From NCBI RefSeq assembly GCF_022179445.1, contig NZ_BPQU01000018.1, positions 39,525 to 103,524 of the forward strand: 64,000 nt of DNA, read 5' to 3'. The notes beneath the pieces are model-generated. The model searched no databases, had not been told where the DNA came from, and was given only the letters and a program-made list of their open reading frames with translations. The stretch is from Methylobacterium mesophilicum. GTDB lineage: Bacteria; Pseudomonadota; Alphaproteobacteria; Rhizobiales; Beijerinckiaceae. The translations under genes and the position numbers were made by a program. How positions within the stretch are numbered: position 1 is the stretch's first letter; every line of letters begins with the position of its first letter. Below are positions 58,147 through 64,000 of this stretch, piece after piece.

Positions 58147-58989
58147 GTGACGGCCTCGGCCGCGATCCCGCCGCTGCGGGCCACCAGCCGCAGCAGCCTC
58201 GAGGGCGAGCTGTGGGCGGAACTGCGCACCGAGGCGGAGGCCGTGCTCGTCGAGGAACCGCTCTATGCCGGGATCGTCCAGGCGACGATCCTGGATCAGC
58301 GCAGCCTCGCCCAGGCCTTGGCCTACCGGCTCGCCCACCGCCTGGGCGACGGCGACCTCGCGCGCCTGTCGATGCGCGACCTCTGCCTGTCCGCCTTCGA
58401 GGCCGACCCCCATGCCGGGGCCAACGCCGCGCGCGACCTGATCGCCATCCGCGAGCGCGATCCGACCTGCCGGCGCTACCTCGACCCGTTCCTGTTCTAC
58501 AAGGGCCTGGCGGCGCTCGAAGCCTACCGGGTCGCCCACTGGCTCTGGCACCAGGGCCGCGCGACGCTCAGCCTGCATGTCCAGAGCCGCATCTCGGAGG
58601 TGTTCGGCTGCGACATCCACCCGGCCGCCCGGATCGGATCCGGCGTGTTCATCGACCACGCCACCGGGGTCGTCATCGGCGAGACCACGGTGGTGGCCGA
58701 CGACGTGTCGATCCTCCAGTCGGTCACGCTGGGCGGCAACGGCAAGGAGAGCGGCGACCGGCACCCGAAGGTCGAGCGCGGGGTGCTGCTGAGCGTCGGG
58801 GCCAAGGTGCTCGGCAACATCCGCATCGGCGAGGGGGCCAAGGTCGCGGCCGCCGCGGTCGTGCTGCACGACGTGCCGCCCCACACCACCGTGGCGGGCG
58901 TGCCGGCCCGGGTGGTGTCGCGCCTCGCCGCGGGTGAGGAACCGGCACGGAGCATGGATCAGTCCTTCGGCTTCGGGGACGGGATCTGA
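58147..58989 (+). CDS. cysE: Serine O-acetyltransferase
   Basis: CysE acetylates serine with acetyl-CoA, the first step of cysteine synthesis. The 280-residue protein has an N-terminal helical domain (LWAELRTEAEAVLVEEP to RYLDPFLFYKG) and a left-handed beta-helix of hexapeptide repeats. Active-site residues align with E. coli CysE: CDIHPAA (Asp156), DHATGVVIGE (His171) and GDRHPKVE (His206). The C-terminal PPHTTVAGVPARVV loop is intact, so it is probably active. The GTG start follows AGGA. It sits in front of the encapsulin and cysteine desulfurase genes, where it could raise local cysteine supply. The last 20 residues are variable, and the terminal Ile that binds cysteine synthase is present (GDGI). 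Confidence 0.93.
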   Translation: MTASAAIPPLRATSRSSLEGELWAELRTEAEAVLVEEPLYAGIVQATILDQRSLAQALAYRLAHRLGDGDLARLSMRDLCLSAFEADPHAGANAARDLIAIRERDPTCRRYLDPFLFYKGLAALEAYRVAHWLWHQGRATLSLHVQSRISEVFGCDIHPAARIGSGVFIDHATGVVIGETTVVADDVSILQSVTLGGNGKESGDRHPKVERGVLLSVGAKVLGNIRIGEGAKVAAAAVVLHDVPPHTTVAGVPARVVSRLAAGEEPARSMDQSFGFGDGI

Positions 58990-59023
58990 TCCCGGCGCGA
59001 AAATCTTTCTCCGAGAGGATCGC

Positions 59024-59045
59024 CGCCAATCCTAAAAGATTGGCG
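59024..59045. terminator. 8-bp inverted repeat behind cysE
   Basis: CGCCAATC and GATTGGCG pair perfectly around CTAAAA, 35 bp after the cysE stop. No U-run follows; it may be a weak terminator or an operator. Confidence 0.4.
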
Positions 59046-59162
59046 ATGAAACGAGAATATAATTCTCCGATCTTGAGCTTTTGCGCCGCCGTCATTCTAC
59101 AATAGTGGCCCTACCGGGTGATGCCTTCCACAAAATGTCGGTAAATAGGAAAAATAGTTCCG

Positions 59163-59199
59163 TTGACCCGGTGTAGAATCAAAGCTTACCTTGGCTTTG
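59163..59199 (+). promoter_or_regulatory. Candidate promoter and operator of the encapsulin operon
   Basis: TTGACC (59163-59168) is followed after 17 bp by TTACCT (59186-59191). A perfect 6-bp inverted repeat, CAAAGC-N8-GCTTTG (59180-59199), straddles that -10 position, as a repressor operator would. The -10 is poor, so this is tentative; it lies 208 bp before the encapsulin ATG. Confidence 0.3.
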
Positions 59200-59406
59200 C
59201 TGGCTCGACGAAGCAACGAGCAAGTTTGGCGTCTGCCGTAGATTGTGCGGCTGCGCAAAAAATTTGATCCCCTCAAGGACGACACGGTCATCAGATCTTG
59301 TCGGAATCAACCAAATCTTGCGCCCGGCCAGCACGTTCTGCGCGGTAACTCGCCAAATCGCGGGTCGATGCGGCGCGCCTGCAATCGAGAAGAATGAGGA
59401 CGAACG

Positions 59407-60798
59407 ATGAGTGGACCGGGTCTGAGCGTGAGCGCCACGGCGGCACGCAATCTTGCGACAGCCACCGTCACGTCGGTCCAGAACGCGGCCAACACGCCGC
59501 GCTGGCTCCTCCAGCTCCTGCCCTTCGTGGACGTCGCGGGCGGCGTCTACCGCGTCAACCGGCGCGCCGTCGTGCTGGCCCGGCCCGGCCGCGTCGACCT
59601 CGTCACCGAGAGCAAGGACCGGGCGATCCGTCCCGCCTCGCTGCGGGCGGTGCCGCTGTTCAGCCGGCTGGGCGATGCCGAGCTGGCGAAGATCGCCGAG
59701 CGCTTCACGGAGAGCAAGCACAAGGCCGGCAAGATCATCCACGAGGAGGGCGCCGGCACCCGCACCCTGACCGTGGTGGCGGACGGCACGGTCGAGCTGA
59801 CCTTCTCGGGTCCCTACAAGGGCCGCCTGCGCCAGGGTCTGGCGACCCGGGGCGACTATTTCGGTGACGGCGACCTGCTCGGCGCCGGCGCCCCCGCGCC
59901 GGCCGTCAAGGCGCTCTCGGCGGTCACCCTGCTGACCCTCGATCCGGACGCCCTCGAAAGCGACGAGATCCGCGCCAAGATCGCCCAGTACCGGGACGAG
60001 CAGGAGCGGCTGAAGGGCCACACCAGCTCGCATGGCGAGCAGGGCATCGAGCTGCTGGCGGTCCAGACCGGCGAGCCGCGGCTGCCGACCACCTTCGTCG
60101 ACTACGAATCGCATCCGCGCGAGTATCACCTGTCGACGATCCAGACGATCCTCAACACCCATACCCGCGTCACCGACCTCTACTCGAACGAGATCGACCA
60201 GCTCCGCGAGCAGATCCGCCTCACCGTCGACGCGGTGAAGGAGCGCGAGGAATGGGAGCTGCTCAACAACTCGCAGTTCGGCCTGCTGGGCGAGGTCGGC
60301 CCGCGCCAGCGCATCCCCACCCGGGGCGGCCCGCCCACCCCGGACGATCTCGACGAGCTGCTGACCCTGGTCTGGAAGAAGCCGGCCTTCTTCGTCGCGC
60401 ATCCGCGCGCCATCGCGGCCTTCGGCCGGGAGGCCACCCGCCGCGGCGTGCCGCCGGTCGTCGTCCACCTGTTCGGCGCGCCGTTCATCACCTGGCGCGG
60501 CGTCCCGCTGGTGCCGAGCGACAAGCTGCCGATCGACATCGATCCGGTCACCGGCGCCGAGACCACCTCGATCCTGCTGCTGCGCGTCGGCGAGGGCGAG
60601 CAGGGCGTGGTCGGCCTGCAGAAGTCGGGCGTGACCGGCGAGATCGAGCCCGGCCTGTCGGTGCGCTACATGGGCACCAACGACCACTCGATCGCCTCGC
60701 ACCTGGTGACCCGCTACTTCTCGGCCGCCGTGCTGGTCGAGGACGCGATCGCCCGCCTCGATAACGTCCTCCTCGGCAACTACCATGACTATGCCTGA
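59407..60798 (+). CDS. Family 2 encapsulin shell protein with inserted cNMP-binding-like domain (2B type)
   Basis: The 463-residue protein is an HK97-fold encapsulin of family 2. Its N-terminal arm (ATAARNLATATVTSVQ, NTPRWLLQLLPFVDV, GGVYRVNRRAV) and main shell domain (LPTTFVDYESHPREYHLST, HTRVTDLYSNEIDQLREQIR, EWELLNNSQFGLLGE, PAFFVAHPRAIAAFGREATR, RYFSAAVLVEDAIARLDNVL) match SrpI-like shells. Between them, residues about 80-205 form a cyclic-nucleotide-binding-type beta-roll (AVPLFSRLGDAELAKIAERF, GDYFGDGDLLG). This insertion defines family 2B, and in the assembled particle it should sit on the outer face. The canonical phosphate-binding Arg is not evident after GDGDLLGAG, so ligand binding is uncertain. 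The stop overlaps the cysteine desulfurase start by 14 bp, so the shell and its cargo are translationally coupled. This shell would form a protein nanocompartment. Confidence 0.92.
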   Translation: MSGPGLSVSATAARNLATATVTSVQNAANTPRWLLQLLPFVDVAGGVYRVNRRAVVLARPGRVDLVTESKDRAIRPASLRAVPLFSRLGDAELAKIAERFTESKHKAGKIIHEEGAGTRTLTVVADGTVELTFSGPYKGRLRQGLATRGDYFGDGDLLGAGAPAPAVKALSAVTLLTLDPDALESDEIRAKIAQYRDEQERLKGHTSSHGEQGIELLAVQTGEPRLPTTFVDYESHPREYHLSTIQTILNTHTRVTDLYSNEIDQLREQIRLTVDAVKEREEWELLNNSQFGLLGEVGPRQRIPTRGGPPTPDDLDELLTLVWKKPAFFVAHPRAIAAFGREATRRGVPPVVVHLFGAPFITWRGVPLVPSDKLPIDIDPVTGAETTSILLLRVGEGEQGVVGLQKSGVTGEIEPGLSVRYMGTNDHSIASHLVTRYFSAAVLVEDAIARLDNVLLGNYHDYA

Positions 60799-62770
60799 GG
60801 GACTGGCCTTCGGTCGACCGGAGGCGAGCCCGGCCGAGCTCGCCCACAGCGATCTGATCGGGCGCCTCGCCCGTGAGATCTACCAGCAGGGGCAGGCCGC
60901 GAGCCAGCCCCTCGCCCCGACGCTGCCCGCGGGACCCCAGATCCCGCAGGCCCTCGAAGGGCTGCCTCAGGGACCGGGCGGCGCCCCGGTGCCGAGCGCG
61001 GCCATGGGAATCCCCTTGGTGCAGACCGGGGGGCAACCCTCCGGTCTGCACCCGGATGCCTCGGCGCTGGCGGCCCGCTCGTTCGGCGGGCCCGCCCTCG
61101 GCGTGCCGGGCCTCAGCGGCCCGACCTTGCCGAACCTCGCCCCCGCGAGCCCGGCCTTCTTCGACACCGCCGCGATCCCGCCGGTCCATCCGGCGAGCCC
61201 GCGTCCGGTCCTGCCGGATTTCGGGCTCCCGAGCGCGCCGCTTGCGTTCCCGGGCGGTGCCGACCTGCACCGTCAGGTGGCAGGGGATCATCCCCGCGCC
61301 AATGCCTTCGCGCACGCGGTCGCGCCGCAGCTGGTGCCGGCCGACCCGTCCCGGCCGGGCGTCGATGTCGCTCAGGAAAGCTTCGCGCGGACCGGGCACC
61401 TGTCCCGGGCGCCCGAGGCTCCGGTGTCCGACTACTACTTCCTGAACGCCGGTCCCGGCCCGGCCCGCAAGGCGCCGGCGAGCCCCCGGGTCGAGCCCGC
61501 CCGCTATCCGGGTCCGGCGCCGCGGCTGACGGCGCAGGGATCGAGCCCGGCGGCGGCACCGTTCGACGTGGAGCATGTCCGCCGGGACTTCCCGGCCCTG
61601 CACCAGAGCGTCAACGGCCACCCGCTGGTCTGGCTCGACAACGCCGCCACCACCCACAAGCCGCAGGCCGTGATCGACGCGACCTCGGAATTCTACGGGC
61701 GGCACAACTCGAACATCCACCGGGCCGCCCACACCCTGGCGGCGCGCTCCACGGACCTGTTCGAGGGCGGCCGCGAGGCGGTGCGCCGCTTCCTCAACGC
61801 CCCATCGAAGGACGACATCGTCTTCCTGCGCGGCACCACGGAGGCGATCAACCTCGTCGCCGATTCCTTCGGGCGGGCCAATATCGGCCCGGGCGACGAG
61901 ATCATCGTCTCGACGATCGAGCACCACGCCAACATCGTGCCGTGGCAGCTCCTGTCCCAGGCGACCGGGGCGACGCTGCGGGTGATCCCGGTCAACGACC
62001 GGGGCGAGATCATCTTCGAGCAATACGCGGCCCTGCTCTCGGGCCGCACGAAGATCGTCTCGGTGACCCATGTGGCCAACGCGCTGGGCACCGTGAACCC
62101 GCTGCGGGAGATCATCGCGCTGGCCCACGCCTACGGGGTGCCGGTGCTGGTCGATGCGGCGCAATCCTCGCCGCACATGCCGCTCGACGTGCAGTCGCTC
62201 GACGCCGACTTCCTGGTCTTCTCCGGCCACAAGGTGTTCGGGCCGACCGGGGTGGGCGCGCTCTACGGCAAGACGCACCTGCTCGCCGCGATGCCGCCCT
62301 GGCAGGGCGGCGGCCACATGATCGAGGACGTCACCTTCACCCGGACCGTCTACAAGGGCGCCCCGGAGAAGTTCGAGGCGGGCACGCCGGACATCGCGGG
62401 TGCGGTCGGCCTCGGTGCGGCGCTCGACTATCTGGAGCGCATCGGCCTGCCGGCGATCGCCGCCTACGAGCACGACCTGCTGGAATACGCGCAGGGCGGT
62501 CTCGCCGAGGTGAAGGGCCTGCGCCTGATCGGCACGGCCCGCGAGAAGGCGAGCGTGATGTCCTTCGTGATCGAGGGGCAGGAGAACGAGGCGGTGGCCC
62601 ACCATCTCGACGCGCACGGCATCGCGGTGCGCTCGGGCCATCACTGCGCCTTGCCGGCCCTGCGCCGGTTCGGGGTCGACCAGTCGGTGCGGGCCTCCCT
62701 GGCCTTCTACAACACCAAGTCCGACGTCGACGTGTTCCTGAAGGCGCTGCACAGCCTGCCGCGGCACTGA
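60785..62770 (+). CDS. Encapsulated cysteine desulfurase with long disordered N-terminus
   Basis: The 661-residue protein is a SufS-type (group II) PLP enzyme that removes sulfur from cysteine as enzyme-bound persulfide. The catalytic domain starts at about residue 259 (FDVEHVRRDFPALHQ). It has NAATTHKPQAVID, the PLP lysine in FSGHKVFGPTG (Lys483) and the active-site cysteine in RSGHHCALP (Cys621). The first 258 residues are Pro/Gly/Ala-rich and disordered, with a short helix near the start (SDLIGRLAREIYQQG) and a YYFLNAG motif near its end. This is the layout of known family 2 encapsulin cargo, in which the extension directs loading into the shell. The gene overlaps the encapsulin gene and ends at a strong terminator. 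No SufBCD or scaffold genes are adjacent, so sulfur storage or a dedicated acceptor is more likely than a housekeeping Fe-S role. Confidence 0.93.
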   Translation: MTMPEGLAFGRPEASPAELAHSDLIGRLAREIYQQGQAASQPLAPTLPAGPQIPQALEGLPQGPGGAPVPSAAMGIPLVQTGGQPSGLHPDASALAARSFGGPALGVPGLSGPTLPNLAPASPAFFDTAAIPPVHPASPRPVLPDFGLPSAPLAFPGGADLHRQVAGDHPRANAFAHAVAPQLVPADPSRPGVDVAQESFARTGHLSRAPEAPVSDYYFLNAGPGPARKAPASPRVEPARYPGPAPRLTAQGSSPAAAPFDVEHVRRDFPALHQSVNGHPLVWLDNAATTHKPQAVIDATSEFYGRHNSNIHRAAHTLAARSTDLFEGGREAVRRFLNAPSKDDIVFLRGTTEAINLVADSFGRANIGPGDEIIVSTIEHHANIVPWQLLSQATGATLRVIPVNDRGEIIFEQYAALLSGRTKIVSVTHVANALGTVNPLREIIALAHAYGVPVLVDAAQSSPHMPLDVQSLDADFLVFSGHKVFGPTGVGALYGKTHLLAAMPPWQGGGHMIEDVTFTRTVYKGAPEKFEAGTPDIAGAVGLGAALDYLERIGLPAIAAYEHDLLEYAQGGLAEVKGLRLIGTAREKASVMSFVIEGQENEAVAHHLDAHGIAVRSGHHCALPALRRFGVDQSVRASLAFYNTKSDVDVFLKALHSLPRH

Positions 62771-62800
62771 GCGGGACCGCGACGGGGATGCTCCCAAACG

Positions 62801-62839
62801 AAGACCGGCCGGACCCCGAAAGGTCCGGCCGGTCTTTTT
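62801..62839 (+). terminator. Strong intrinsic terminator of the encapsulin operon
   Basis: AAGACCGGCCGGACC and GGTCCGGCCGGTCTT form a perfect 15-bp stem with a 6-nt loop. The stem ends in TT and TTTG follows, giving five T in a row. It lies 30 bp after the cysteine desulfurase stop and is the best terminator in the window. Confidence 0.92.
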
Positions 62840-63322
62840 GCGTGTTCCGGAATACGGGGCGAAACCCAGGGCGGTGTGCCGTACCCTCGCGATCCATCGC
62901 GGAATGGCCCCTCGCTCGAAAACAAAGATCGCCTCTGATCCGTGAGCCGACGGTCAGCTTCTTCTCGTCATCCCCCGGTCAAGGCGAAGTCTCGTCCTGC
63001 GGCGGCGCGATATTCGAAAAACGGTTTCGTTGACGCTGCGGAGTTCCGAGCGGACCATCGCGATCCTGCAGTCGGATCCCACCGCCGCGTACGTCTCGCT
63101 TTGTCATGACCGGATTCGTGAAGCCCGCCATCACCGAGAACGCGATCGCGGTGGTCCAGCGCGTCGGAGGCAACTGCGGAAACGCGACCCGGACGCGGGC
63201 GCACCCGCTGGAGCGGCACCAGCGCGCCGTCCCGTGCGCGCGCATCCGCTGGCCGACGCGGTGCGCATCGCCGCCGGCAAGGCCGTCCTCGGCATCTGAC
63301 CGCCCCGACAAGGAGATTTATC
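62840..63322. other. Intergenic stretch before the sulfonate monooxygenase gene
   Basis: These 480 bp contain no convincing gene. Overlapping frames on both strands are Arg/His/Pro-rich. The end holds the ribosome-binding site AAGGAG of the next gene. A short upstream leader peptide cannot be excluded. Confidence 0.45.
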
Positions 63323-64000
63323 ATGAGCCTGATCCCCCCGGAGGCCGTCGAGTTCATCGGCTTCGTCGCCCCCCGCCACACCTCCGAGATCCACCCGGCG
63401 CAAGGGCCGGCGATCGACCGGGACTACCTGAAGCTGCTGGCCCAGGCGCATGAATGGGGCGGGTTCGACCGGGTGCTGGTGGCGTTCCACGCCACGGCGC
63501 CGGACGCCCTGCTGCTCGCCGGACAGGTCGCCACAGTCACCGAGCGGCTTGGGCTGATGATCGCCCACCGGACCGGCTTCACGGCGCCGACCGTGGCGGC
63601 CCGGCAATTCGCGACCCTCGACCAGCTCACCGGCGGCCGGGTCGCGATCCACGTGATCAGCGGCGGCGACGACCGGGAGCTGGCCCAGGACGGCGACCAC
63701 CTCACCAAGGACGAGCGCTACGCCCGCACCCAGGAGTTCCTGGACATCGCCCGCCAGAGCTGGACCGCCGCGGCGCCGTTCGACTACGCGGGGGCGTTCT
63801 ACCGGGTTGAGCGGGGCTTCTCCGAGGTGAAGCCGGTCGACGCCATCCCGGTTTATTTCGGCGGCGCCTCGCCGGCGGCCCTGGCGGTGGCGGGCCGCCA
63901 CGCCGACACCTACGCCCTGTGGGGCGAGACCCAGGCCCAGGTCCGGGAGCTGATCGGGCGGGTCCGGGAGGCCGCCGCGCCGCATGGGCGCAACCCGCGC
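63323..64000 (+). CDS. SsuD-like FMNH2-dependent sulfonate monooxygenase (partial, cut by window end)
   Basis: 226 codons are visible before the window ends without a stop. The sequence is an LLM-class flavin-dependent monooxygenase of the alkanesulfonate type: VEFIGFVAPRHTSEIHPAQG, DRVLVAFHATAPDALLLAGQ, LDQLTGGRVAIHVISGGDDR, KDERYARTQEFLDIAR, VYFGGASPAALAVAGRHADT. SsuD releases sulfite from sulfonates using reduced FMN. AAGGAGATTTATC precedes the ATG. It lies after the encapsulin operon terminator, so it is a separate transcript. The remaining part of the protein (about 130-160 residues in the family) is beyond the window. Sulfite produced could be oxidised by the enzyme at 4596-5675. Confidence 0.88.
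   Translation, partial: MSLIPPEAVEFIGFVAPRHTSEIHPAQGPAIDRDYLKLLAQAHEWGGFDRVLVAFHATAPDALLLAGQVATVTERLGLMIAHRTGFTAPTVAARQFATLDQLTGGRVAIHVISGGDDRELAQDGDHLTKDERYARTQEFLDIARQSWTAAAPFDYAGAFYRVERGFSEVKPVDAIPVYFGGASPAALAVAGRHADTYALWGETQAQVRELIGRVREAAAPHGRNPR

Larger units (their letters stand above)
58990..59406. other. Intergenic region upstream of the encapsulin gene
   Basis: This 417-bp stretch is AT-rich at 59000-59180. It contains two inverted repeats and a possible promoter. The first repeat may end the cysE transcript and the second may control the encapsulin operon. No coding sequence was found. Confidence 0.5.

Noticed and set aside
62968..63381. 137-codon minus-strand frame upstream of the SsuD-like gene
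   Set aside because: Overlaps the RBS and start of the well-supported monooxygenase gene and has an Arg-rich shadow composition.

Overview
The window is high-GC DNA (roughly 70 percent by eye, not computed) from an alphaproteobacterial methylotroph, most likely Methylobacterium or a close relative. The decisive evidence is a complete calcium-type methanol dehydrogenase cluster in the order mxaFJGIRSACKLDEHB (24.4-36.9 kb). Supporting evidence is Rhizobiales-type MucR regulators, CtrA-like boxes, DUF6894 and small Rhizobiales hypotheticals. No tRNA, rRNA, CRISPR array, transposase or prophage was recognised.

Layout. 0.1-7.3 kb: a Yellow/MRJP-like beta-propeller protein, small secreted or membrane proteins, a soluble sulfite-oxidase-family molybdoenzyme and a MucR regulator. 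8.2-18.6 kb: a 2118-residue glycine-rich autotransporter, an HD hydrolase, and an unusual autotransporter that fuses a GH43-like glycosidase to HAF repeats and a beta barrel. 19.2-24.1 kb: a divergent GlxA-type regulator and HD-hydrolase pair, an outer-membrane barrel protein, a GAF protein and a trypsin-like protease divergent from mxaF. 24.2-36.9 kb: mxa genes for periplasmic methanol oxidation. MxaFI is the enzyme, MxaG the cytochrome cL acceptor, MxaJ a periplasmic accessory, MxaRSACKLD the maturation and calcium-insertion functions, MxaEH are of unknown role, and MxaB is a response regulator. 37-43 kb: small regulatory, stress and hypothetical genes, including a second MucR and an XRE-like protein without its DNA-binding half. 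43-50 kb: a TonB receptor with a PepSY membrane reductase, a complete XRE regulator and an FAD protein. 50.6-55.2 kb: a subtilisin-type autotransporter protease.

The most exciting region is 55.6-64 kb, a sulfur island. It holds a YeeE/YedE transporter pair, a small unknown protein, serine O-acetyltransferase (cysE), a family 2 encapsulin shell protein carrying an inserted cyclic-nucleotide-binding-like domain (family 2B architecture), and an overlapping cysteine desulfurase with a disordered N-terminal extension of about 258 residues that looks like an encapsulation signal. The last two end at a strong terminator. An SsuD-type sulfonate monooxygenase is cut by the window end. My reading is that sulfur import and O-acetylserine supply feed cysteine to a nanocompartment that stores or handles sulfane sulfur.

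Other points are two inverted copies of a roughly 120-bp multi-hairpin repeat bracketing mxaRS, and lower-GC catalytic modules fused to high-GC autotransporter repeats. Family calls come from reading the translated sequence; no database search was run.
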